A stretch of 64,000 nt of DNA from Nocardia sp. SYP-A9097 (GTDB taxonomy: Bacteria > Actinomycetota > Actinomycetes > Mycobacteriales > Mycobacteriaceae): positions 1 to 64,000 of the forward strand of contig NZ_WJIC01000030.1 in assembly GCF_009649815.1 (NCBI RefSeq). Reading direction: 5' to 3'. Shown piece by piece: positions 33,602-42,456 of this stretch. Positions within the stretch are counted from its first letter, which is position 1. The number at the start of each line of letters is the position of its first letter. Both the position numbers and the translations under genes were made by a program. The notes beneath the pieces are model-generated. The model did not search any database. It saw only the letters and a list, made by a program, of their open reading frames with translations, and was not told the origin of the DNA.

Positions 33602-34812
33602 ACCGGGCTTTCGGCCCGCTTCGGCTCCGGGTGGTAGGTCAGTACCGCCACGATGAACAGGGCCAGGGTGAACAGCACGTAGCTGCTGCCGATGATCTGC
33701 TGCCACCAGGCCCAGGTGAGCTCACGGTCACTGCCGTGCGGCAGCAGCCACTGCGGTCCGATGGCGAACAGCACGACGGCCACACCGGTCGCGCTCAGGA
33801 ACAAGCGATTACGACGGCCATTGGCGATGGCATCGGCCACCACGATCAGCACCGGCGCGATCCACACCCAGTGATGCGACCACGACACCGGGGAAACCAG
33901 CAGTACCGCACCGGCATTCACCATGAGCGCTGCCGCGTCCGCACCAACCGAGATGAGCCGCTTCATCCAAATGGCGGCCAATGCCACGGCCAGCACCGAC
34001 AGCACCACCCAGAGCAGGGTCGCCGCCGAATCGGAGACACCCAGCCGGTACGCGAAACCCTTCAGCGACTGATTGCCCGCGTACCAGGGCGGCCCGATCC
34101 GCCCGGTATCGGAGAGCGTGTGGAACCAGTACTGCACCGAATCATGCGGGAAGAACGCGAAACCCACCGCCACCGCACCGATGGTGGACAGCACCAGCGT
34201 CGCCGCGCCCTTCCAATCCCTCTTCAACAGGAAGAACAGCAGATACCCGCCGGGCGTCAACTTCACCGACACCGCGATACCGATCAGCATGCCGCGCGGC
34301 CAGAAAGTCTTGCGCGCCAAGCAATCCAGCGTGATCGCCGCCATCAGCACCAGGTTGATCTGCCCGAACCCGTAGGTCTGCCGAATCGGTTCCAGCAATT
34401 GCAGTAGGCCGACCGCGCCGACCACGATGGTCAGCCGCGTCACCCGAGCCAGGCTCGGCCGCAGTCGCTCCAGCACCACCCACAGGGTGATACCGAGCGA
34501 GAGAATCGAGACGATCAGCACCGCCCACTCGGACACGAGCAGTGGCATGAGCGCCAGTGGCGCGAAGAACAGGGCCGCCAAAGGCGGATAGGTGAACGGC
34601 AATCCGAGCCCGTACACCGGCGGCATCGGGCCGTACAGATCCTTATCGTCCAGCCAGGCCCGCGCACCGTTGCGATACACCTGTAGATCGATATACCCGT
34701 GCCAGAAATGCGCGAAGAAGCTGACGAGAGCCGACACCACGAAGAGCGCCACCGCGATAACCAGCAGTCGAATCTGCTGCCGAGTCAGCAAAGAATCCCG
34801 CGGTGCACTCAT
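33598..34812 (-). CDS. GT87-family polyprenol-phosphate mannosyltransferase, membrane
   Basis: A 404-residue GT-C glycosyltransferase with about ten transmembrane helices (for example IRLLVIAVALFVVSALVSFF, VLIVSILSLGITLWVVL, LTLALFIVAVLTY). The catalytic Asp is probably in GYIDLQVYRNGA, before the first extracytoplasmic loop, with FTYPPLAALFFAPLA and YGFGQINLVLMA typical of GT87 (DUF2029). Family members in mycolic-acid bacteria add alpha-mannose to lipomannan, lipoarabinomannan or PIMs. ATG 34812 follows GGAGAGG; an ATG at 34854 is possible. It faces away from purL, with repeat copy 2 between. Confidence 0.88.
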   Translation of the reverse strand: MSAPRDSLLTRQQIRLLVIAVALFVVSALVSFFAHFWHGYIDLQVYRNGARAWLDDKDLYGPMPPVYGLGLPFTYPPLAALFFAPLALMPLLVSEWAVLIVSILSLGITLWVVLERLRPSLARVTRLTIVVGAVGLLQLLEPIRQTYGFGQINLVLMAAITLDCLARKTFWPRGMLIGIAVSVKLTPGGYLLFFLLKRDWKGAATLVLSTIGAVAVGFAFFPHDSVQYWFHTLSDTGRIGPPWYAGNQSLKGFAYRLGVSDSAATLLWVVLSVLAVALAAIWMKRLISVGADAAALMVNAGAVLLVSPVSWSHHWVWIAPVLIVVADAIANGRRNRLFLSATGVAVVLFAIGPQWLLPHGSDRELTWAWWQQIIGSSYVLFTLALFIVAVLTYHPEPKRAESPV

Positions 34813-34873
34813 GGGCCTCTCCGCCGGATCCGCCAGCCCGGATCGTTCATTCACCGGGACAGAGTAGCTGCGA

Positions 34874-34995
34874 TTTTTGCCTCCGCTTCGCTCCGGCGGG
34901 CTCGCGGCCCCGAAGTCTCACTTCTTCCCTCCCTCCGCTCCCCCGCTGCGCTCCTCCGCTCCACTCAGTCCAGAAGCGAGACGGCCGCGAACCTT
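34874..34995. repeat. Intergenic imperfect palindrome, copy 2 (between mannosyltransferase and purL)
   Basis: Read on the minus strand it matches copy 1 over nearly its whole length: TTCGCGGCCGTCTCGCTTCTGG ... GAGACTTCGGGGCCGCGAG, then CCGGAGCGAAGCGGAGGCAAAAA. The GGAGCGGAGGGAGGGAAGAA core is also shared. Orientation is opposite to copy 1; the CAAAAA end faces the mannosyltransferase promoter. Confidence 0.8.
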
Positions 34996-35151
34996 GCCGG
35001 TGAAGACATCCCAGGCCTGCCACCGAGGCGAATCCGAGGCAGGTTCGGAGGCGTGTTGGGTGGCAACTAGACTCTGACCAGTATCTCGCCGAAATCCAGC
35101 ATGCCGGTTCTCGGTTCTGACCTGCCCGGCCGAAAGGACTCTGGTTTCCCC

Positions 35152-37446
35152 GTGACCAGCCACGTCGATACCGTCAGCAACGCCGCGGCCAGCCCGGAGC
35201 TTGCGCAGCCCTATAAGGAACTCGGCCTCAAGGACGACGAGTACGCCCGCATCAAGGAGATTCTCGGCCGCCGGCCGACGGATGCCGAGCTGGCGATGTA
35301 CTCGGTGATGTGGTCCGAGCACTGCTCGTACAAGTCCTCGAAGGTGCACCTGCGCTACTTCGGTGAGACCACCACCGAGGAGATGCGCTCCTCCATGCTC
35401 GCCGGTATCGGCGAGAACGCCGGTGTGGTGGATATCGGTGACGGCTGGGCGGTCACCTTCAAGGTCGAATCGCACAACCACCCCTCCTATGTGGAGCCGT
35501 ATCAGGGTGCGGCCACCGGCGTCGGCGGCATCGTCCGCGACATCATGGCCATGGGTGCGCGCCCGATCGCCGTCATGGATCAGCTGCGCTTCGGTGCGGC
35601 CGACCACCCGGACACCCGTCGCGTCGTCGACGGTGTGGTGCGCGGTGTCGGCGGTTACGGCAACTCGCTCGGCCTGCCGAATATCGGCGGCGAGACCGTA
35701 TTCGATGCCTCCTACCAGGGCAATCCGCTCGTCAACGCGCTCTGCGCGGGCGTCATGCGGGTCGAGGACCTGAAGCTGGCCTTCGCCTCCGGTGAGGGCA
35801 ACAAGATCATTCTGTTCGGTGCGCGCACCGGTCTCGACGGTATCGGCGGCGTCTCCGTGCTGGCCTCGGACACCTTCTCCGGTGACGAATCCGGTTCGGG
35901 CCGTAAGAAACTCCCCAGCGTGCAGGTCGGCGACCCGTTCACCGAGAAGGTGCTCATCGAGTGCTGTCTCGAGCTGTACCACTCCGGTGTCGTCGTCGGT
36001 ATCCAGGACCTCGGCGGTGCCGGTCTGTCCTGCGCCACCTCCGAACTGGCCGCGGCCGGCTCCGGCGGTATGCACATCAACCTGGATCAGGTCCCGCTGC
36101 GTGCCGCGAATATGTCTCCCGCCGAGATCCTTTCGAGCGAATCCCAGGAGCGCATGTGCGCCGTGGTCGCGCCCGAGAATGTGGATCGCTTCATGGAGAT
36201 CTGCAAGAAGTGGGACACCACCGCCACCGTCATCGGTGAGGTCACCGACGGCGAGCACCTGCAGATCACCTGGCACGGCGAGACCGTCGTCGACGTCCCG
36301 CCGCGCACCGTCGCCCACCACGGACCGGTCTACGAGCGCCCCGTGCAGCGCCCCGCCGACCAGGACGCGCTGAACGCGGATTCCACTGCGGCACTGAACC
36401 GTCCGAAGAGCGGCGACGAACTCCTCGCCACCCTGCTGAAGATGATCGCCAGCCCGCAGCTGTGCTCGCGCAAGTGGATCACCGAGCAGTACGACCGCTA
36501 CGTGCGCGGCAATACCGTGCTCGCCGAGCACGCCGACGCCGGTGTCATCCGCATCGACGAGGAGTCCGGTCGCGGTATCGCCCTGGCCACCGACGCCTCG
36601 GGCCGCTACACCAAGCTGGACCCGTACACCGGCGCGCAGCTCGCGCTCGCGGAGGCGTTCCGCAATGTCGCCACCACCGGTGCCACCCCCAAGGCCGTCA
36701 CCAACTGCCTGAACTTCGGTTCGCCGGAGGATCCTGGTGTCATGTGGCAGTTCCAGCAGGCCGTCCGCGGTCTCGCGGATGGCTGTGTGGCCCTTGGCAT
36801 TCCGGTCACCGGCGGTAACGTCTCCTTCTACAACCAGACCGGCCAGACCGCCATCCTGCCGACCCCCGTGGTCGGCGTGCTCGGCGTCATCGACGACGTG
36901 CACCGTCGCATCCCGACCGGCCTGGGCCTCGAGCCCGGCGAGACGCTCATCCTGCTCGGCGAGACCCGCGACGAGCTGGACGGCTCCATCTGGGCACAGG
37001 TCGAACACGATCACCTGGGTGGCCTGCCCCCCAAGGTCGACTTCGCCCGCGAACAGCTGCTGTCCGAGATCCTCACCGCAGGTTCCCGCGACGGCATGAT
37101 CAGCGCCGCGCACGACCTCTCCGAGGGTGGTCTGGCGCAGACCGTCATCGAGGCCGCGCTCGCCGGTGAAACCGGTTGCCGCATCCTGCTTCCCGAGGGC
37201 GCGGACCCGTTCGTCGCGCTCTTCTCCGAATCCGCCGGACGCGTGCTCGTCGCCGTCCCGCGCTCGGAGGAGACCCGCTTCACCAAGATGTGCGATGCGC
37301 GCGGCCTGCCGTGGGCACGCATCGGCGTGGTCGATCAGGGCTCGGACTCGGTCGAGGTGCAGGGCCAGTTCTCCATCACCCTGGCCGAACTGCGCACCGC
37401 CTTCGAAGGCACGCTGCCCGCACTGTTCGGCCACTTCGAACACTGA
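35152..37446 (+). CDS. purL: FGAM synthase large subunit PurL
   Basis: A 764-residue small-type PurL that converts FGAR and ammonia (from PurQ) to FGAM with ATP. YSVMWSEHCSYKSSKVHLR at about 57-75 is the PurL signature, FKVESHNHPSYVEPYQGAAT the substrate/metal region, and GGNVSFYNQTGQTAILPTP lies in the second half. The two AIR-synthase-like halves are both complete. GTG at 35152 matches the usual length; an upstream frame to 35101 has no family sequence. Repeat copy 2 lies ~150 bases upstream. A long hairpin follows. Confidence 0.97.
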   Translation: MTSHVDTVSNAAASPELAQPYKELGLKDDEYARIKEILGRRPTDAELAMYSVMWSEHCSYKSSKVHLRYFGETTTEEMRSSMLAGIGENAGVVDIGDGWAVTFKVESHNHPSYVEPYQGAATGVGGIVRDIMAMGARPIAVMDQLRFGAADHPDTRRVVDGVVRGVGGYGNSLGLPNIGGETVFDASYQGNPLVNALCAGVMRVEDLKLAFASGEGNKIILFGARTGLDGIGGVSVLASDTFSGDESGSGRKKLPSVQVGDPFTEKVLIECCLELYHSGVVVGIQDLGGAGLSCATSELAAAGSGGMHINLDQVPLRAANMSPAEILSSESQERMCAVVAPENVDRFMEICKKWDTTATVIGEVTDGEHLQITWHGETVVDVPPRTVAHHGPVYERPVQRPADQDALNADSTAALNRPKSGDELLATLLKMIASPQLCSRKWITEQYDRYVRGNTVLAEHADAGVIRIDEESGRGIALATDASGRYTKLDPYTGAQLALAEAFRNVATTGATPKAVTNCLNFGSPEDPGVMWQFQQAVRGLADGCVALGIPVTGGNVSFYNQTGQTAILPTPVVGVLGVIDDVHRRIPTGLGLEPGETLILLGETRDELDGSIWAQVEHDHLGGLPPKVDFAREQLLSEILTAGSRDGMISAAHDLSEGGLAQTVIEAALAGETGCRILLPEGADPFVALFSESAGRVLVAVPRSEETRFTKMCDARGLPWARIGVVDQGSDSVEVQGQFSITLAELRTAFEGTLPALFGHFEH

Positions 37447-37471
37447 CCCAGCGCGCGTAACAGAAACACCG

Positions 37472-37520
37472 AACCACCCCGCCGCACCCGGACCCCTCGT
37501 TCCGGGCGCGGCGGTGTGGT
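37472..37520. terminator. Terminator hairpin after purL
   Basis: Imperfect ~20-bp GC stem (37472-37492 with 37500-37520), 7-base loop, followed by CTCGTTTT. Confidence 0.75.
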
Positions 37521-37543
37521 CTCGTTTTCGTGCCGTTCGGGAA

Positions 37544-37834
37544 TCAAGACACGACCTTGAACGGATCATGTTCGGCCATCAGCTTTTCCAAGCGGGCCTC
37601 GTCGATACGGGAATACACCTTCGTCGACTCGTACTGATCGCGAATCACTTTCGCGAGGGTGAAGCAGCTGCTCACCAGGAAAAGCATGGACATCAACAGG
37701 AATCCACGCTGCCAGAAGTCCAATGGGAGTCGCGCGATGCCGATACCCATGGCGCAGAAGCTGATTCCGAATGCGATGACAGCCTGAGCGAGAAAAGCCG
37801 TGGTGCTCTTGGTCTGTGCGCTGGAGGTGCTCAT
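37544..37834 (-). CDS. YiaA/YiaB-type small membrane protein
   Basis: A 96-residue protein with two transmembrane helices (FLAQAVIAFGISFCAMGIGI and FWQRGFLLMSMLFLVSSCF) and the following TLAKVIRDQYESTKVYSRID, matching the YiaA/B two-helix family (PF05360). Function in any organism is poorly known. ATG 37834 follows a GAGGTG ribosome site. It is convergent with purL and divergent from the next gene. Confidence 0.85.
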   Translation of the reverse strand: MSTSSAQTKSTTAFLAQAVIAFGISFCAMGIGIARLPLDFWQRGFLLMSMLFLVSSCFTLAKVIRDQYESTKVYSRIDEARLEKLMAEHDPFKVVS

Positions 37835-37978
37835 GGCAGTCGAGTCTGTCGAGCCGGGCCGCCGCCGCACCGCGTACAACTACTCGAGTGCCATGCGTAG
37901 TAGCAGCACGCCGTTCACATGGTGGCACTCACACCGATGAATCCCCGGAATCCGTACCGCGCCGTCCATACTTGACGG

Positions 37979-39748
37979 GTGCTTGACCCCGCCGAGACCC
38001 TGACGCGGCTGCGCACGCGCGGCGCCGCGCTCATGCGGCGTGGCTGGGGACGGCGGGCCGCGCGCATCGCCAAGCGCGCCGAGGACATTGTCGACCTCAA
38101 TCACACCGGGCTGGTGGTGGCGACGCTCTTCTTCGCCTGGTCGGTCACGCCGTCGCTGGTACCGCGCGACTGGCTGTTCCAAGGATTGATCTCCGGACTC
38201 AACGCGGCCGCCGGATACGGCGTCGGCTGTGTCCTGCAATGGTTGTTCCACAAGTGGATTCGGCCGCGACTGAAGATCGAGACGCCACCCGAATGGGTGC
38301 GCTACGTGGTGAAAGTGGCCGTCGTACTCACCTGCACGCTGGCCGCCGCGTACATGCTCGTGCTGTCGGCCGACTGGCAGCGCGAGATCACCGGACTCAT
38401 GGGGATGGAGGGCACCACCCGCGCCGCCTACCTGCGCACCGGCGGATTGAGCTTCCTGGTCGGCGCGCTCGTGGTCGCGGTCTTCCGCACGGTGCGCGAA
38501 ATGGTGCGGTTCATCGGGCGACAGCTCAGCCGCTGGGTGCGGGTACCGCCCGCGCTCGCACCCGCCACCGGGGCGCTGCTGCTGTTCGTGCTGATCCTCA
38601 CGCTCTTCAATGGTGTTGCCACGCGGGCATTCTTCGCGGTCGCCAACTCCGCGTTCAGTGTGCGCAATGACAAGATGACGCCCTACGCCGTGCAACCGAC
38701 CCGGCCCGAACGCTCCGGCAGTCCGCAGTCGCTGGCCAAATGGGAGACGCTCGGCTCCGAGGGCCGCTGGTTCGTCTCACACGGACCCGATCCGATGCTC
38801 ATCTCCGACGTCACCGGAAAGCCCGCGCGCCAACCGATTCGGGCGTACGTGGGACTGCAATCCGCCGACTCGAACACCACCGAGGAGGAGCTGGCCGTCG
38901 CGGAACTACAGCGCACCGGGGCCTTCGACCGCAAGGTGCTGGTCATCGTCACCACCACCGGCACCGGGTGGGTGAACTCCATGAGCGCGGCCGCGGTGGA
39001 GTACATGTACGGCGGCGATACCGCGATTCTGGCCTCGCAGTACTCGTATCTGCCCAGCGTGCTGTCCTTCCTGGCGGACCGGCAGAAGGTCACGGTGGCC
39101 GGACGCAAAATGTTCGACGCCGTCTACGCGGCCTGGTCGGCGCGGCCGGAGAACGCGCGCCCCAAACTCCTCGTCTACGGCGAGAGCCTGGGCTCGCGGG
39201 GCTCCGAAGCGGCCTTCGACGGCCTCGCCGACCTGCGCTCCAAAATCGACGGCGCGCTCTGGGTCGGCCCGCCCAACTCGAATCGACTGTGGGAGCAGTT
39301 CGTTTCGCGCCGCGACCCCGGCACCCGCGAAGTCGACCCCATTTACGCCGACGGCCTCGTCGTCCGATTCGCCGCCACCGCACCGGATCTCGACAAACCC
39401 TCCGCCGACTGGCGACGCCCGCGCATCGCCTACCTCATGCACCCGTCCGACCCCATCGTCTGGTGGTCCTCGGATCTCATCTTCTCGCAACCGGATTGGC
39501 TCTCCGAACCGCGCGGCGCCGATGTCACCTCGCAAATGCGCTGGTGGCCCTTCGCCACCTTCTGGCAGGTCACCGCCGACCTCACCAATGCCCAGGGCGT
39601 CAGCGACGGCCACGGCCACCGCTACGGCTCCCTCGTCCTGGACGGCTGGGCCGCCATAGCCGCACCCCCCGACTGGACCCTCGACCTCAGCGAAAAGATC
39701 CGCACCCAAATAGAACTCGCCGAAGAATACGAGCGAGTGGTGAAATGA
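37979..39748 (+). CDS. Membrane-anchored alpha/beta-hydrolase family protein (Abhydrolase_9-like)
   Basis: A 589-residue protein with about five N-terminal transmembrane helices in residues 40-220 and a C-terminal hydrolase domain. The domain shows VIVTTTGTGWVNSMSAAAVE, the nucleophile elbow YGESLGSRGSE with Ser403, and MHPSDPIVWWSSDL with the expected acid. This arrangement is the actinobacterial alpha/beta-hydrolase family PF10081/PF15420. Substrate is unknown; the membrane location suggests lipid. GTG start at 37979. It overlaps the CPBP protease gene by four bases. Confidence 0.87.
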   Translation: MLDPAETLTRLRTRGAALMRRGWGRRAARIAKRAEDIVDLNHTGLVVATLFFAWSVTPSLVPRDWLFQGLISGLNAAAGYGVGCVLQWLFHKWIRPRLKIETPPEWVRYVVKVAVVLTCTLAAAYMLVLSADWQREITGLMGMEGTTRAAYLRTGGLSFLVGALVVAVFRTVREMVRFIGRQLSRWVRVPPALAPATGALLLFVLILTLFNGVATRAFFAVANSAFSVRNDKMTPYAVQPTRPERSGSPQSLAKWETLGSEGRWFVSHGPDPMLISDVTGKPARQPIRAYVGLQSADSNTTEEELAVAELQRTGAFDRKVLVIVTTTGTGWVNSMSAAAVEYMYGGDTAILASQYSYLPSVLSFLADRQKVTVAGRKMFDAVYAAWSARPENARPKLLVYGESLGSRGSEAAFDGLADLRSKIDGALWVGPPNSNRLWEQFVSRRDPGTREVDPIYADGLVVRFAATAPDLDKPSADWRRPRIAYLMHPSDPIVWWSSDLIFSQPDWLSEPRGADVTSQMRWWPFATFWQVTADLTNAQGVSDGHGHRYGSLVLDGWAAIAAPPDWTLDLSEKIRTQIELAEEYERVVK

Positions 39749-40521
39749 GCACGCGGACCCACGCGCAACCGGCCGCCGCCCCGGGTAGCCCCGATATGGG
39801 TGCAGCCCAACGTCATTCCGATGTGGCCGGCATGCCCCGTCCTCCCGGTACCGCCGCATCCCATCGTCATTCCGGCATGCTTTCGGCCGGGATCCACGCA
39901 GCGGCCGTTGCCCTCCCGCTGGTGTGGAGCAATCGAGTACTACCCGCACTCGACCTGGATGTGCGCGGCCGCACCGCCGCCAACACCGCATTCGCTCTCG
40001 CCTATACCTTTGCCTTCCAAGGCAATCCGAGGTGGATATCCGCGCACGGCCTGCGCGCCGGAGCCGTCGCGGGCGGCGTGGTCGTCGCCGGTTACGGTGC
40101 GGCCCTCGCGATTCCGCCGATCCGCCGCCAACTGGCCGGATCCGCCCACCGCGGTCCCGCCGTCTCCACCTTGGAATGGGCGGCACTGCATATTCCCGGC
40201 GGCACCGTCTTCAGTGAGGAGCTGGTCTACCGCGCCACCCTCACCCCGCTGCTCGAGGAGAGTTACGGCAGGCTCGGAAGATGGCTGGGCGCACTGACTT
40301 TCGGGCTCTCGCACGTTCGGGCCGCCCGATCCGCCGATGACCCGATCCTCGGCACCGTGGCCGTGACGACCACGGCCGGATTGGTCTTCGACCGGCTGCG
40401 TCTTCGGACCGGCAGCGCTTCGGCCCCCGCCCTACTGCACCTGGCCATCAACGCCGGGGGCGCGCTCGCCCCATTCGCGGCCCGCCGCGGCGAAGGATTC
40501 CTTGTCGGGGGTCGGCGGTAG
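39745..40521 (+). CDS. CPBP-family intramembrane protease
   Basis: A 258-residue protein with a polar 45-residue N-terminus then several transmembrane segments. FSEELVYRATL contains the EExxxR motif of CPBP (Abi) proteases, and LTFGLSHV and LHLAINAGG hold the later His/Asn residues. Such proteases process membrane peptides or proteins. The start ATG overlaps the upstream stop (ATGA), so it is coupled to the hydrolase gene. Rv0804 is a possible counterpart from position. Confidence 0.85.
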   Translation: MSTRTHAQPAAAPGSPDMGAAQRHSDVAGMPRPPGTAASHRHSGMLSAGIHAAAVALPLVWSNRVLPALDLDVRGRTAANTAFALAYTFAFQGNPRWISAHGLRAGAVAGGVVVAGYGAALAIPPIRRQLAGSAHRGPAVSTLEWAALHIPGGTVFSEELVYRATLTPLLEESYGRLGRWLGALTFGLSHVRAARSADDPILGTVAVTTTAGLVFDRLRLRTGSASAPALLHLAINAGGALAPFAARRGEGFLVGGRR

Positions 40522-40531
40522 CCTGACCTCC

Positions 40532-40918
40532 GTGGCAGGACGTGGAGCGGTGAATCCGGGGGAGGTCAGGGCGGCGGTGGCCGCGGTGGGGGAGTGGCTG
40601 CGGGATGAGACCGCGGCTGCTCCCGCGCGGGCGGAGTTGGCCGCGGCGGTGCGGGGGACGGCGCGGGCGCTGGCGGCGGACGCACCGGGTGGGGCGGTGG
40701 AGGTGCGGGTGCCGCCATTCGTGGCGGTGCAGTGCATCGAGGGGTTGCGGCATACGCGGGGGACGCCGCCGAATGTGGTCGAAACCGATCCGCGCACTTG
40801 GCTATTGCTGGCCACCGGACTATTGAATTTCGCGGCTGCCGTCGAATCCGGAGCGCTCACGGCCTCCGGCAGTCGTGCCGCCGATGTGGCGCGCTGGCTA
40901 CCCATCGTGCCGCTCTGA
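40532..40918 (+). CDS. Rv0807-like small conserved protein (sterol-carrier-type annotation in relatives)
   Basis: A 128-residue protein beginning with GTG (VAGRGAVNPGEVRAAVAAVG) and containing EVRVPPFVAVQCIEGLRHTR and PNVVETDPRTWLLLATG, which matches the small protein encoded just before purF in mycobacteria (Rv0807). Relatives are sometimes called sterol carrier family proteins, but no function is established. It starts 10 bases after the CPBP gene, so it probably belongs to the same transcript. Confidence 0.85.
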   Translation: MAGRGAVNPGEVRAAVAAVGEWLRDETAAAPARAELAAAVRGTARALAADAPGGAVEVRVPPFVAVQCIEGLRHTRGTPPNVVETDPRTWLLLATGLLNFAAAVESGALTASGSRAADVARWLPIVPL

Positions 40919-41006
40919 CATTCGCGGTGCGACTCCGAACCGAAGGCGGCCTTGAACCCGTCGCGCCGCGCGAACTGGAGTCGGATTTATCGCGCGGTGC
41001 TGAAAC

Positions 41007-42341
41007 CTACTGTGCCGCAGTGGTTGTCGCGGGTGTGCGGTCCAGGCCCTTGTGGTCGTAGAAGCGGGTGATGGCCAGGCCGAAGATCAGGCCCACGGCC
41101 AGGCCCAGGATCGCCATCCAGAGGCCCCGTGAAAGTCCTGCTGCCGCACCGCCGTTGAAGTACAGGATCGAGCGGGTGCCCAGGAACACCTGGTGCATGG
41201 GCTCGAATTTCGCCAGCCAGCCGAAGTACTTGGGTGTGGCCTCGATCGGCACGGTGCCGCCGGAGGAGGGCAGGCCCAGGATGATGAAGATGATCAGGTT
41301 GATGATCAGGCCCGCCGTGCCGACCGCCGCCAGGATCGAGGTGCAGGTGACCCCGACCGCGGTGATCACCAGCGCGCCGTAGAGGAACAGCAGCAGCGGC
41401 CGGTCGATCGGCATGCCGAGGGCCGCGCCGATGCCGAGCAGCGCACCCGAGACCGCTATCGACATCACCACCACCGCAGCCCATTTCAGCAGCAGCGTGT
41501 GCACCCGGGAGATCAGTGTGTGCGGGTAATGCACATACCAGGGACCCCATTCGGTCGGCAGGAAGCCGAGCGCCGAATCGATGAGCTGGTGAATGATCAT
41601 CGCCCCGACCATGCCGGCCAGCAGAAGCAGCAGGCTGTAGAAGAACGCGGTGAGCCCCTCACCGGAACCGCCGGGCAGCGGCCGGAACTCCTCGACCACG
41701 ATATTCAGCGGCTGCGCCAAGGTGATCATGGTCGCGGCCGAGAGCGCGGGTGCGGGCGGTCCACCGGGTGGCGGTTGCAGAGTCGTCTTGACCTGATCGG
41801 TCAACTGCTGACCGACCTGAGTGTCCACCTGGGTGAGCGCCTGCGCACCGAACTTCTGCACGATCGCCGTGGCGAAGGCTCCCATGCGCGGATTGGTCTG
41901 CAGGGTGATGACCGGCTTGCTGATCTCCCCGGGCACCACGCTGCCCACACCGAGAATGCCGAGCCGCTTGGAGAAGTCGCTCGGAATGATGAGCGTCCCG
42001 TACACCTGCGCCGACTGCATCTGCAGTTGCGCCTCATTGATCCCGAGCACCCGCAGATCGATCTGATTCGCCGGGACCGCTTGCCGCAACCCGGCCGCGA
42101 CCTGATCGCCGAAGTTCACATACTTGATCTGCCTGCCGGTTTCGAGGTCGTCACCGACATCCTGATTCACCAGTGCGATGGGGAAGTCGTGCAGGTTCTT
42201 CTCGGGATCGACGATGTAATCGAGGTACATCACGCCGAGCAGCGAGGCCAGCAGTGTCACCACCAGAATGGGAAATGCCCACCTGAGAGGGGTCAGTCGC
42301 CGCGGGGCCGGACTCGATGCCGAAGTATCGGTGCTCGCCAC
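41007..42341 (-). CDS. DUF3533/YhgE-Pip-type membrane protein
   Basis: A 444-residue protein with one N-terminal transmembrane helix (LRWAFPILVVTLLASLLGVM), a ~190-residue extracytoplasmic domain with IALVNQDVGDDLETGR and VYGTLIIPSDFSKR, and five or six C-terminal helices. This topology is that of the SNG1/DUF3533 and YhgE/Pip proteins, related to ABC-2 type permeases; some act as phage receptors or in drug resistance. No ATPase partner is adjacent. The gene is divergent from purF, with about 115 bases between. Confidence 0.85.
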   Translation of the reverse strand: MASTDTSASSPAPRRLTPLRWAFPILVVTLLASLLGVMYLDYIVDPEKNLHDFPIALVNQDVGDDLETGRQIKYVNFGDQVAAGLRQAVPANQIDLRVLGINEAQLQMQSAQVYGTLIIPSDFSKRLGILGVGSVVPGEISKPVITLQTNPRMGAFATAIVQKFGAQALTQVDTQVGQQLTDQVKTTLQPPPGGPPAPALSAATMITLAQPLNIVVEEFRPLPGGSGEGLTAFFYSLLLLLAGMVGAMIIHQLIDSALGFLPTEWGPWYVHYPHTLISRVHTLLLKWAAVVVMSIAVSGALLGIGAALGMPIDRPLLLFLYGALVITAVGVTCTSILAAVGTAGLIINLIIFIILGLPSSGGTVPIEATPKYFGWLAKFEPMHQVFLGTRSILYFNGGAAAGLSRGLWMAILGLAVGLIFGLAITRFYDHKGLDRTPATTTAAQ

Positions 42342-42456
42342 GCCCGAACGCTAACAGCAAACGCCCTGCCATCCCGGTTATCCCAGCGGTGGGTTGCGCG
42401 GCGGTTACCAGTACTATGGGTGCTGCCCCCAGCCCGCCGAACAGGGAGCAAACACG

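Noticed and set aside
34918..37569. 883-residue open frame on the minus strand across purL
   Set aside because: It is antisense to a clear PurL reading frame in the same region, is Gly/Val/Asp-biased as expected of high-GC antisense frames, and has no recognisable domain.
39745..39900. Long N-terminus of the CPBP protease as a separate domain
   Set aside because: It is polar with scattered His and Pro and has no recognisable fold; it is kept as part of the protein only because the start overlaps the upstream stop.
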